40,380 nucleotides of DNA from assembly GCA_038148755.1 (NCBI GenBank), contig JAYQWA010000019.1, positions 1 to 40,380 on the forward strand. Direction: 5' to 3'. Each line of letters starts with the position of its first letter. The stretch's first letter is position 1. Shown piece after piece: positions 16,912-24,892 of the stretch. The translations under genes and the position numbers were made by a program. Source of the DNA: UBA5109 sp038148755. Lineage in GTDB: Bacteria; Pseudomonadota; Gammaproteobacteria; Pseudomonadales; Pseudohongiellaceae. Under the pieces are notes generated by a model. It ran no database searches. It was not told the DNA's origin and saw only the letters and a program-made list of their open reading frames with translations.

Positions 16912-18324
16912 TCAGGGTCTTAGTTCCCTGATGACACCGTCACCCTTATTAAGAATAAACACGCGATTATCTGGGCCTGCATCGATACGGGTATCTGCCC
17001 GAACTGCTGCCGCTTTGCCCTGCTCACGGTTCTTTGCCTGTATCAGTTGCAGCATGTTTTTCGGACCACTGCCGTTATCAAGCAGTACGCGTTTGATCGG
17101 GTCCTGGCCTCCTTCGGGGAGATTGTCAGCATCGACATAAAATATCTCGCCACTCAGAAGATCGGCAAAGAGCAATTTGCCTCGTAATTGAGGAATTGCA
17201 TTACCGCGGTAAACCAGTAGACCTGATGCCGCTGAGCGTGCCTGCAAAAGTGGATCGGTGTGATCCCATTCAGCGATCGGATAAGTGATGCCTCTTTCAC
17301 TGCGTGGATTCGCCAAATTGACTGTCCCCTCACTGAAACGGTAACTGGCTTCCCAGGTATTCCAGCCCAGATTGGCACCACGACTGACCAGACTCACTTT
17401 CTCAATAATGTTCTGTCCGATATCGGCCAGGATCATGTTGCCGTTGGCGGAATCCCAGACAAAATGTTGGGCATTACGGATGCCGTAGGCAAATATTTCC
17501 CCTAAGGTATTGTCATCACCATCATTGGCAAAAGGATTACTCGCAGGAATACCGTATTCACCGTTAAGGCTGTTGTCTCCCAAAGGATCGATACGCAGCA
17601 TTTTGCCGTAAATGGAATTCAGGTTTTGTGCCATGACCATCGGATCACCACCTGAACCACCATCACCATTGGAAACATATAACAGACCATAATCGGCATC
17701 GCCGGGGCCAGCCAGGGTATTAAAGCCAATCTGTCCACCATTATGATTGCGATAAGGTTGCTGAATACGCAGGACTTCACGCGGCATGCCACCCTCATAA
17801 GTCGCATTCATGGGGTTGGAATCAGTCCATTCATGCAATACGGTATCGTGGTCATCCAACGGGCCACTTGGCATGAAGTCCGGCATGGGGCGGGTATTGC
17901 CGCTATCTGTCCAGGTATAGAATTTACCGTAGCCAGGTGTGCCCGCTTCGCCAAACTGGGGATGAAAAGCAAAACTCTGCATACCGCCTTCACGGAAAGT
18001 GCTGTACCAGGCATCCACGCCATAGTCATCAACATCAATGTAGCGAGTAACCCTGCTGCCGTCATAACTGACACTGTAGATAACGCCAGTCATGTCATTA
18101 ACAAACAGTTGCCCGGTGCCGGGTTCATCCACCAGCTGCATCATGCGGGCTGCTTCGCCGTCAATATCAGGCAGGCTGGCAAACTCAGCCACGTTCACAT
18201 TGATAATGTCTTCTTCGGCCTCTATTGGTGTGGCAAAGGGGTTGTTTGAAACCTGTGCCTGTAGTGATGCTGTTGATGCCGCAAAAGCTGCGACAGTGCA
18301 AAAACCAAGTATGTTTCTAAGCAT
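16912..18324 (-). CDS. Exported PQQ-dependent sugar dehydrogenase-like protein (GSDH, glucose/sorbosone dehydrogenase family)
   Basis: This 470-residue protein has a signal peptide ending ASLQAQ and a six-bladed beta-propeller fold of the soluble glucose dehydrogenase/YliI family. Diagnostic phrases are FAFHPQFG, PYRNHNGGQIGF (the histidine that acts as base in sGDH), LLYVSNGDGGSGGDP, LNSIYGKMLRIDP, EIFAYGIRNAQHFVWD, ADIGQNIIEKVSLV and NLGWNTWE. Characterised relatives oxidise aldose sugars with bound PQQ and calcium and pass electrons onward in the periplasm. It lies in an operon with an LPMO-like copper protein. No PQQ biosynthesis genes are in the window, so whether it carries the cofactor is unknown. 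Confidence 0.85.
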   Translation of the reverse strand: MLRNILGFCTVAAFAASTASLQAQVSNNPFATPIEAEEDIINVNVAEFASLPDIDGEAARMMQLVDEPGTGQLFVNDMTGVIYSVSYDGSRVTRYIDVDDYGVDAWYSTFREGGMQSFAFHPQFGEAGTPGYGKFYTWTDSGNTRPMPDFMPSGPLDDHDTVLHEWTDSNPMNATYEGGMPREVLRIQQPYRNHNGGQIGFNTLAGPGDADYGLLYVSNGDGGSGGDPMVMAQNLNSIYGKMLRIDPLGDNSLNGEYGIPASNPFANDGDDNTLGEIFAYGIRNAQHFVWDSANGNMILADIGQNIIEKVSLVSRGANLGWNTWEASYRFSEGTVNLANPRSERGITYPIAEWDHTDPLLQARSAASGLLVYRGNAIPQLRGKLLFADLLSGEIFYVDADNLPEGGQDPIKRVLLDNGSGPKNMLQLIQAKNREQGKAAAVRADTRIDAGPDNRVFILNKGDGVIRELRP

Positions 18325-18346
18325 GGAAACCTCTTATTTAGTCTAG

Positions 18347-19837
18347 TTAATCTCTGGTGTATTTTACGGGGCAACCTGCCATGTAAATACCGGTAGCTTG
18401 ATTCCTGCCACAAAACTCCCTGGCAGCACTTACCTGACTTGATATATAGCTGATAACTTCCTGTATGCTGCTGACCCGTCCATGAACAGGAATATCAGTA
18501 ATGGGATTTAAATTGTGGTGTTCAACACTGTCCATATAGTTACCACCCCACCAGTGCCAGTCCCAGCCGATATCAAACATGTCGCCCTGCATTAAAATTC
18601 TTTCCTCTGGAATGTAGGCAAAAACCGCATCAGTCATATGCATGTGTCCGACTACTTCATAAACATCGACTCGCCTGCTGCTGTCTTCCAGCACCAGATG
18701 TTCATCGACCGGCATAAAGTGCAAGGGTTGAGGATTGCGCGCCAGCGCATCAGGAAAGTTTGGTGCCGGTCGCGATACCATTTCTCTTAAAATGCCTTCG
18801 TTTTCACGTTTGGAGATAATTGTCAGACCTCTTGATACGGCAGCGCGTATACCACCGGAATGGTCAAAATGGTGGTGCGATAAAATCACCTGAGTAACTT
18901 CCTTGCCTGGCACCAAGGTATTTGCCATATCGATGCGTGCCAATGAATTGGCTTCGTTACCGTAAACTTCGAACATTAACAGATGATCATCGAATTCAAC
19001 CACAGCGCCACCGTTGGAGCCCACTCTGAGATCCCAGACACCATCGGCGACTTCGGTAACAGCAACTTCGGGTGTACCACCACCGCCAAAACCGCCGCCA
19101 CTGGCAACAAACTCAGGCAGCTCGACATTCAATTCATAGGAGTCCACATGAAAAACAGTGACAATATTGTCTCGCCAGTCAATTTCCGTGGTGAAGCCGG
19201 AAGGTAATCTGATACCATCAAAAGGTACGTAACCGGTAAACCAACTCATGTAGGTGACTTCACCCAGATTGGCATGCGGTCCTACCCAGCGAACCCAGGC
19301 AGGTAATTTATTGAGCTGATTAATACCCAGCCAAAGTGACCTGCCGCTGTCTAGTGTCATTTGAACCACGATGTTGTCGTTTTCTATGCTTACTGCACCC
19401 AGATCGGTATCGCTTTCAAAAGCGGCTCTCAAGGCAGATATCGGATGATTCAGCGCATCAACACCCTCCTGTATCTGACTGGCCGGGGCCCAGGCATGAC
19501 CAAAAGACAAAGCAAAAGGAAATAAGAAACCCTGACGATGAGTTTGATAAGCACGCAGTTCATCCAGATCAAAATAGCGTTCAACACCATTCTGAGCGGC
19601 CAGTTTAAGTGGTGCTTTAGGATGTGGCGATGGCGCCGAACCGCCGTCCTGATTTAGCGTTTGGCTGAAACCGGTCATCAGCAAACTGTCAAGATTACGT
19701 ATGCGGTCAAGCCCGCCCATGGCTTCTGCGGCATCTTCCAGAACTGATCGTGCTGTCATCATCTGTGCTGAAACCGTCAGCGGTGCAAGCAGCAAGCAGC
19801 ACAGTGCTATTAATTTTAATTGTTTTAAAGTTTTCAT
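18347..19837 (-). CDS. Exported two-domain metallo-beta-lactamase-fold hydrolase
   Basis: This 496-residue protein has a signal peptide (LLLAPLTVSAQ). An N-terminal beta-rich domain of about 220 residues (SVLEDAAEAMGGLDRIRNL and following) is joined by a glycine linker (GGGFGGGG) to a C-terminal MBL domain. The metal site is LSHHHFDHSGG with HHHFDH at residues 321-326, and later VGHMHMTDAVFAY and EERILMQGDMFD. Layout matches the lipoprotein MBL at 13560-15062. The reaction is unknown; the exported location suggests an extracytoplasmic ester, lactone or sulfate substrate. It lies 22 bp upstream of the sugar dehydrogenase and 52 bp after the SnoaL-like gene. Confidence 0.82.
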   Translation of the reverse strand: MKTLKQLKLIALCCLLLAPLTVSAQMMTARSVLEDAAEAMGGLDRIRNLDSLLMTGFSQTLNQDGGSAPSPHPKAPLKLAAQNGVERYFDLDELRAYQTHRQGFLFPFALSFGHAWAPASQIQEGVDALNHPISALRAAFESDTDLGAVSIENDNIVVQMTLDSGRSLWLGINQLNKLPAWVRWVGPHANLGEVTYMSWFTGYVPFDGIRLPSGFTTEIDWRDNIVTVFHVDSYELNVELPEFVASGGGFGGGGTPEVAVTEVADGVWDLRVGSNGGAVVEFDDHLLMFEVYGNEANSLARIDMANTLVPGKEVTQVILSHHHFDHSGGIRAAVSRGLTIISKRENEGILREMVSRPAPNFPDALARNPQPLHFMPVDEHLVLEDSSRRVDVYEVVGHMHMTDAVFAYIPEERILMQGDMFDIGWDWHWWGGNYMDSVEHHNLNPITDIPVHGRVSSIQEVISYISSQVSAAREFCGRNQATGIYMAGCPVKYTRD

Positions 19838-19889
19838 TATTCTTACTCGCTTGTTATTTAGGTTGAATACAAACCTTATATTCCCATTA

Positions 19890-20417
19890 CTAATTTACTT
19901 CCATCCAGCCTGCTTTCAGAGTTACCTGATCCCAGTGTTCGGTGAACTTGCCATCACGAATACGGAAGGTTTCAAAGGCAAAGGCTTCGTAGGTTTCCTC
20001 TGGATTATCAGGATCCGGCAGATCACCTTTGTAGATAGCAGTAACCAGATCATCTTCCGCCATCACAATGATGGGGTTGGTCAATCTGATGCCACCAAGA
20101 TCAACCAGTGGTATCCCCCCTCTGTCCCGTGCTTCTATCCGAGCCTCTACCCAGGCACGGCTACCTGTGGCACCGGTAAATTTATCCATCGCCAAAAAAC
20201 GGGGATTATGCTGTATATAATCAACAGCCATAAACTGTTCCATACGTTCAATATCGCTGCCTCTGAAGGCAAAAAAATCAAGCAATAATTGTTTGTTGCT
20301 AGCGAGCTGATCACTGGAAGTTTGTGCATTCAGAGGACGTTCCTGAAGAAAAATAATCAGTAAGAGAATAAAGATGAGCAGCGGATACAGATTTTTTTGC
20401 AGACTGATATTTTTCAT
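19890..20417 (-). CDS. Exported SnoaL-like (NTF2-fold) protein
   Basis: This 175-residue protein has a strongly hydrophobic N-terminus (LYPLLIFILLLIIFL) acting as a signal or anchor. An NTF2-like cone domain follows: LLLDFFAFRGSDIERMEQFMAVDYIQHNP, then DLVTAIYKGDL, FAFETFRIRDGKFTEHWDQV. This pattern matches the SnoaL-like aldol-condensation-type proteins, some of which are isomerases, hydrolases or ring cyclases. The conserved YIQHNP and EHWD histidines are the usual pocket residues. It sits inside the nine-gene run, 27 bp after an MBL gene, so it probably acts on the same substrate series outside the cytoplasm. Confidence 0.82.
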   Translation of the reverse strand: MKNISLQKNLYPLLIFILLLIIFLQERPLNAQTSSDQLASNKQLLLDFFAFRGSDIERMEQFMAVDYIQHNPRFLAMDKFTGATGSRAWVEARIEARDRGGIPLVDLGGIRLTNPIIVMAEDDLVTAIYKGDLPDPDNPEETYEAFAFETFRIRDGKFTEHWDQVTLKAGWMEVN

Positions 20418-20444
20418 TTAGAGCCCCTTATTTTTATATTGGTT

Positions 20445-21365
20445 TTATTGTTTCGTCAGGCTGATGTACATAATACGTGTAAACATATCGGCATCTATAT
20501 AAGCATTTTCAGCGAGAAATTCCGCGTCGAAGTCTTCGGTAGGTCGTGCAGCCAGAATCTGACGCAAGGATTTGCCTTCCATAATCATATTGGCAACACG
20601 GCTTCGTACTGTGCGTAACATCGCCAGATAACTTTGCAGATATCCAGTTCCCTTCTCAACCAGAGTGCCGTGACCATTGATAAATTGCGTATCGGCATTG
20701 CCCAGCGCCAGCGCTTGCTCCAAGGCACTTATGACACCATCAACTGACCCTCCGCCATGTTCTACGTCGATCCTGGGATAGCTTCCTGTCCAGAGCAGAT
20801 CACCGAGATGGATAATATTGGCATTTTCAAAATGCACAAAGGCATCAGTGTCAGTATGGGCATTAGGAACATGTATGGCGTGCAGGGTTTCCGTGCCCGA
20901 ATAAAAACGGATATCGTCCATAAAAGTGACTGTTGGCAGGGCATTAACCGGCGCAGGCATAGTCCGACTGTTATAAAGCGGCAGGAAGACTTCCATACTC
21001 ATGCGGCGTCTCACATACTCATGGGCAACAATTACGGCGCCACCGTTGGCAAAATTTTCATTGCCGCCAGAATGATCACCATGCCAGTGAGTGTTGATAA
21101 CATACTTGATATCCTGACTGCTGATACGCTCAACGGCATCACTGATACGGCCGGAAAGTGGCGCGAACTGGTCATCAATTAAAATAATACCGTCTTCACC
21201 AACAAACACGCCGATATTGCCACCAGCACCGTAAAGCACATAAAAATTATCACTGACCGGAACCGTGGTAATCTCGACACCAGAAAAATCCTGTGCAACT
21301 GCATTCATTCCTGGCATAGCAGACAGCATTAACAGCAGTAAACGGCTAAGCATGACTCTGGGCAT
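20445..21365 (-). CDS. Exported metallo-beta-lactamase-fold hydrolase (copy 2 of the duplicated module)
   Basis: The start is ATG 21365, chosen for the AGAGGA ribosome site and a proper signal peptide (LLLLMLSAMPGMNAVAQ); the longer frame adds 25 unlikely residues. The 306-residue product has FYVLYGAGGNIGVFVGEDG, IDDQFAPLSG and the metal motif NTHWHGDHSGGN (H93, H95, D97, H98), then VPNAHTDTDAFVHF and IHLGDLLW. It closely parallels the MBL gene at 22132-23136. The class B-like layout implies two zinc ions, but beta-lactam hydrolysis is not implied. It follows a W-motif family gene, as does its paralog. Confidence 0.87.
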   Translation of the reverse strand: MPRVMLSRLLLLMLSAMPGMNAVAQDFSGVEITTVPVSDNFYVLYGAGGNIGVFVGEDGIILIDDQFAPLSGRISDAVERISSQDIKYVINTHWHGDHSGGNENFANGGAVIVAHEYVRRRMSMEVFLPLYNSRTMPAPVNALPTVTFMDDIRFYSGTETLHAIHVPNAHTDTDAFVHFENANIIHLGDLLWTGSYPRIDVEHGGGSVDGVISALEQALALGNADTQFINGHGTLVEKGTGYLQSYLAMLRTVRSRVANMIMEGKSLRQILAARPTEDFDAEFLAENAYIDADMFTRIMYISLTKQ

Positions 21366-21402
21366 TGTAAGTCCTCTTTTTAATTTATGGCTTGGCTTTA
21401 AT

Positions 21403-22107
21403 TTAAAGATCTTCACAGGGAGTTGGCGTCCATTCATCATCAGCGCCCATGGTTTTGAAACTTGAGCTGGTAAAATAAGGCTCCGTTAGATACTGCGGAT
21501 CATCCACAATTACCATAACAGTGAGCCATTCTTCGCCGTAAGTTGTGTGGCGGCGGAAATATTCGGTCACAACAGCGTTTTCACTATATGGCGCGCCATT
21601 ACGGCGAATATAGCCTGCTCGCAGGTTACGGGTGACAACTTTCAGTGCTTCGCCCTCCCATTCAGCCAACGAGACACCTTGCCAGGATGGCTGACCATCC
21701 TGAATCTCGTCGGCATTAAAATGAAAGTAACGTGTCTGCATGCCATGGTCACTCTCAAGACGCAGTGTGTTATCGTCTTCCCAGGTGATATTGATCCGTA
21801 TGGGCATACGCATGAGATTGCCTGCACCATAAGGCCTGCAGGTGCCGTCCTCATTCTCCGGGTCCCATAAATTACCAACACGTCTACCCTCTTCATTTAA
21901 AGGCAGACTAACAAAGTCACCTTTTGGCGGAGTAAACATACGCCAGCGCCAGTCTTCGGTAATAAGCGTCGTCCAGTAACCTTCCAGGTCGATAGGTGCA
22001 GCATCACGCGGACTCTGCATATCCTGCGCCATGGATGCCTGCTGCAGGCTCAGGCTAAGTGCAGTAGCGGTAAGTAAAACAGTCAATGCTTTCAATGCTC
22101 TCATCAT
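21403..22107 (-). CDS. Exported W-motif family protein of unknown function (copy 2)
   Basis: This 234-residue protein has a signal peptide ending ASMAQ. I do not recognise a named function. It shares a block with the products at 23173-24021 and 34263-35318: WQGvSlaeWEGeaLkVvT, then a stretch leading to TEYFRR and finally VDDPQYLTEPY. The N-terminal part has GYWTTLITEDW and a short cysteine-containing CRPYGAG. The dense aromatic content suggests a secreted beta-sandwich, perhaps lipocalin-like. It lies between two MBL genes with gaps of 24 and 37 bp, implying a role linked to those hydrolases. Confidence 0.75.
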   Translation of the reverse strand: MMRALKALTVLLTATALSLSLQQASMAQDMQSPRDAAPIDLEGYWTTLITEDWRWRMFTPPKGDFVSLPLNEEGRRVGNLWDPENEDGTCRPYGAGNLMRMPIRINITWEDDNTLRLESDHGMQTRYFHFNADEIQDGQPSWQGVSLAEWEGEALKVVTRNLRAGYIRRNGAPYSENAVVTEYFRRHTTYGEEWLTVMVIVDDPQYLTEPYFTSSSFKTMGADDEWTPTPCEDL

Positions 22108-22131
22108 ATGCTCTCTTGCTGTTCTTGCGGA

Positions 22132-23136
22132 CTAGCGTGAACTAAGTTCATGGTAGATGGTTTCGACAAATTGCTCTGTGGTCCAGAATCCTCTATCGGA
22201 ACCGTAGCGCGGGTCGTAGTCATAGGTCGGCTGGCTTGCTTTAACCTGTTCCAGACTGTCTCCCTGATCAATGCGATAGGCAATGCGGTCGCGAATAATG
22301 GTCAGCATATCGCGATAATCCAGCACATCAGCTTCATCGGATACTCTGCCATGACCTGGAATCACCATGGTGCCACCTTCCTGACGGTCAGCAGGTACCG
22401 TAATATCAAGCAGGTTATTGAGCGCATCAATAATGCCTTGCAGACTGCCGCTGTTTGCCACATCAATATAGGGATAGCTGGTGGTGTTGAAGATATCCCC
22501 GGCACTGACAACATCGGCACGCCGGAAAAATACGAAACTGTCTCCATCAGTATGCGCATTCGGCTGATGACTCAACAAAATAGCGTCACCATTAAAAAAG
22601 AAGTCTCTTTTCTCCACGAAATAAGTATTTGTCGGCCAGCCTTCCACAGGTGGTGGTTCATCCATACTGAGAATTGTATTCAGCACATTTTCGTGGGATA
22701 CAACCAGCGCCTGACCAGCCATCATGGAAAATACGTCCCGTGTATTACCGCCCCCATTACCGCCGGCAATATTGCTGCCGCGCGGTGCCAGAGCGGCGTT
22801 ACCACCAATATGATCAGGGTGTCCATGAGTGTTGATAATATAAGTCAAAGGTCTATCACTAAGGGTACGGATGGCCGCATAAATTTTATCTGCCAAGGGC
22901 GCATACATGGTGTCAACCATGAGTACACCCTGATCGCCCACCTGGACTGTAATGTTGCCACCGGCACCAACGAGCATGTAAATATTGCCTCTAACGTGAA
23001 ATATTTCTATTTCCACATCATCAAAATTTTGCTGCGCCAGTCCATTTAAAGGGCCCAGTAAATAAACACTTAACAGTGCCAGCCCTGCTCGTCGAGCTAG
23101 TTCCCTTAACGGGGATATTACATTTAATATTTTCAT
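22132..23136 (-). CDS. Exported metallo-beta-lactamase-fold hydrolase (copy 1 of the duplicated module)
   Basis: This 334-residue product has an N-terminal export signal containing ARRAGLALLSVYLLGPLNGLAQ; the double arginine is not a convincing Tat motif. The MBL domain shows IYMLVGAGGNITVQVGDQG, MVDTMYAPLADK and the metal motif NTHGHPDHIGGN (H104, H106, D108, H109), then QPNAHTDGDSFVFF and VIPGHGRVSDEAD. It is paralogous to the gene at 20445-21365 with an insertion around residues 115-140 rich in glycine and asparagine. No strong ribosome site precedes ATG 23136. Gaps to neighbours are 24 and 36 bp. Confidence 0.87.
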   Translation of the reverse strand: MKILNVISPLRELARRAGLALLSVYLLGPLNGLAQQNFDDVEIEIFHVRGNIYMLVGAGGNITVQVGDQGVLMVDTMYAPLADKIYAAIRTLSDRPLTYIINTHGHPDHIGGNAALAPRGSNIAGGNGGGNTRDVFSMMAGQALVVSHENVLNTILSMDEPPPVEGWPTNTYFVEKRDFFFNGDAILLSHQPNAHTDGDSFVFFRRADVVSAGDIFNTTSYPYIDVANSGSLQGIIDALNNLLDITVPADRQEGGTMVIPGHGRVSDEADVLDYRDMLTIIRDRIAYRIDQGDSLEQVKASQPTYDYDPRYGSDRGFWTTEQFVETIYHELSSR

Positions 23137-23172
23137 TAAGTTATATCTATATCTAGTTGTTTTTATTGATAT

Positions 23173-24021
23173 TTAATCATTATCTATGAATGATGGGTAC
23201 TGGGTTTCTGCACCGCCGAGAACGCCTTCTAAAGGCAGGTTATAGCGTTCAGCATGTTCCCCCATAAAAGGGTTTTGTCCGGGCAAATAATGCGGCACGA
23301 GACCTCGTTCCATCTCAACTTCAGTCAGGTATTCGCAGAGGTAAGGGGCGATCTGCTGACGCAGGTCTAGTTTCCAGTTATTGGTGCGAATAAAAGGCTC
23401 GGTCAGGTAAACCGGATCATTGACGATGACAACCTGCGTCATATAGTCGCCTTCTCGATAAAAATATTCGGTAAATTCAGCCAGATCGCTGCGTGGCACC
23501 CCGTTACGACGTGACCAGCCCTGTTTCAGGTGTGTGGTTCTGACAACCAGCACATCACCTTCCCAATGACCGGTGGAAAAACCCTGCCAGGTATGTGGGG
23601 CATATTCCGGTGGATGCTCCCGACCGTCCATCCAGACTGTCCGTTCGGGTGCCTGCCAGCGTATACGGTTATGGTAAGCAATCAGTTGTTGGGTTTCAGA
23701 ATCGACTTCTTTCCACCAACGGGTATCACTGGGACCTCGGCTACCATAATCAGAAGGATGTGGTTTGCATTGATGTTCAGGCAGGTTCAATAAAGTAGGA
23801 CTCCAGGCCAATGCACGACGACGGGCAGCTTCATTGATTGGAATGCCCTGATATTCAACCATTTCCGGGCCGGGTCTGCGTTCATCTTCGTCTTCATGAA
23901 AAACGGCGGCCCATTCCCCACTGATATCGATCTGCGCCTGAACAGAAAACGACACCACAATATTCAGTAGTATAAAAAAGACCAGCAATAACCTGCTGAT
24001 GTGTGGTGAAAGAAGAGTCAT
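23173..24021 (-). CDS. Exported W-motif family protein of unknown function (copy 1)
   Basis: This 282-residue protein has a signal peptide (LLLVFFILLNIVVSFSVQAQ) and a perfect ribosome site (GGAGG) before ATG 24021. The family block is present as TWQGFSTGHWEGDVLVVRTT, then SRRNGVP, TEYFYREGDY, VNDPVYLTEPF and NNWKL. Before it is INEAARRRALAW with a cysteine in HQCKPHP, matching the layout of the other two copies, and MDGREHPPEY, shared in form with the island copy (MDGRDMPEIW). No catalytic motif is obvious. It is the second gene of the nine-gene run, following the LPMO-like gene. Confidence 0.75.
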   Translation of the reverse strand: MTLLSPHISRLLLVFFILLNIVVSFSVQAQIDISGEWAAVFHEDEDERRPGPEMVEYQGIPINEAARRRALAWSPTLLNLPEHQCKPHPSDYGSRGPSDTRWWKEVDSETQQLIAYHNRIRWQAPERTVWMDGREHPPEYAPHTWQGFSTGHWEGDVLVVRTTHLKQGWSRRNGVPRSDLAEFTEYFYREGDYMTQVVIVNDPVYLTEPFIRTNNWKLDLRQQIAPYLCEYLTEVEMERGLVPHYLPGQNPFMGEHAERYNLPLEGVLGGAETQYPSFIDND

Positions 24022-24066
24022 GGTTCCTCCGCTTTATTCTTGTTTTTAAGGTTTTACTGCGGAAAG

Positions 24067-24096
24067 CAGCCGCCCCATTAAATAACAGAGCGGCTG
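24067..24096 (-). terminator. Hairpin between the LPMO-like gene and the first W-motif gene
   Basis: CAGCCGC (24067-24073) and GCGGCTG (24090-24096) form a 7-bp stem with a 16-base loop, eight bases after the LPMO-like stop codon. On the minus strand it is followed by CTTTCC rather than a T run. It could attenuate read-through or protect the upstream message rather than fully terminate. Confidence 0.3.
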
Positions 24097-24103
24097 TGTC
24101 GAA

Positions 24104-24718
24104 TTACATCCAGCCGTCATCCATGGGTGAATCAGGATCTGCTGTGATATTTAACATGGCACAGTGATGATAGGAAAAACCACCTTCCCTGTGACCAGGG
24201 TGGTCAGCCATGAACTGGACAATCTGCAATACACAGCCTTCACAATCAATATTAGGGATTCTGACTTCAGTCTGAATTGGTCCTGTCCGGCGCTCATAAT
24301 TTTCCAGCAGGCCATCCGCTAAAACCGGTGGTTGTGGATTCTCTTCAATGGGGAAACGGCCTGAAACGGGTCTTGGCTCGGGACCACGGCCACCCATGAC
24401 CATTTCCAGAGGCATGGCATCAGCCGGCAACAAATTCATACGGCTGGATAAGGCAACTCGATAATGCCCCGGGTGATAAATCGTTTCTTCAATATCGATT
24501 GTCAGCATCTGACCTCCAGTGACATCAGTAACCGCATCGGTTCGGGTACCGCCATCAGCCAGGGTGCCTCCGCAAGGGGCAAGTTTCTGGGGGTCACCCC
24601 TGTCATCTTCTTCGATCCAGGAAGCAGGAGAATTCAGTTTGAAATGCGCACTGGCGCTTGTTGCAACAAGGCCGATAGCTGCGGCAAGACTTAATTTTTT
24701 CAGAATGGTAGTTTTCAC
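24104..24718 (-). CDS. LPMO-like secreted copper protein (SCE4755-type polysaccharide monooxygenase-like family)
   Basis: The start is GTG 24718 with AGGAAA at good spacing. The 204-residue precursor has a signal peptide cut after ATSASA, so the mature protein begins with His25 (HFKLNSPASW). A histidine as first mature residue is the hallmark of copper monooxygenases, where it forms half of the histidine brace. The second ligand is probably H82 or H85 in ETIYHPGHYRVAL. Conserved cysteines follow the family pattern: C49 in APCGG, C159 and C162 in IDCEGCVLQIVQFM, and C186 in YHHCAMLNI. The resemblance is to the group annotated as polysaccharide monooxygenase-like; activity on polysaccharide is not demonstrated by sequence. 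It heads the nine-gene run. Confidence 0.78.
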   Translation of the reverse strand: MKTTILKKLSLAAAIGLVATSASAHFKLNSPASWIEEDDRGDPQKLAPCGGTLADGGTRTDAVTDVTGGQMLTIDIEETIYHPGHYRVALSSRMNLLPADAMPLEMVMGGRGPEPRPVSGRFPIEENPQPPVLADGLLENYERRTGPIQTEVRIPNIDCEGCVLQIVQFMADHPGHREGGFSYHHCAMLNITADPDSPMDDGWM

Positions 24719-24760
24719 AAGGCGATTTCCTGTTGTTATTGTAGAAATTATGGATAAATG

Positions 24761-24789
24761 ATTATTATCTATTGGTTCTGCTTACACAA
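24761..24789 (-). promoter_or_regulatory. Candidate sigma-70 promoter of the nine-gene run
   Basis: Reading the minus strand, TTGTGT (24784-24789) is followed after 17 bases by AATAAT (24761-24766), placing transcription start about 45 bases before the GTG start of the LPMO-like gene. The -35 match is weak, so this is only a plausible candidate in the 174-bp gap. Confidence 0.25.
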
Positions 24790-24892
24790 GATGCAGCAAG
24801 CGCATATCAAGTAAAGAAAATGAAATTTTACTTACTGGTGGAAACGAAGCAATACCAAGAAAAGCAACCTCGGCAAGGATATAGAATTATGC

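Noticed and set aside
17743..18249. A 168-codon open frame antisense to the sugar dehydrogenase gene
   Set aside because: It lies fully within the GSDH coding region, lacks a ribosome site and has no family features.
22150..23049. A 299-codon open frame antisense to the MBL gene
   Set aside because: It is a shadow of the real MBL gene on the opposite strand, which has signal peptide and metal motif; the antisense product shows no recognisable domain.
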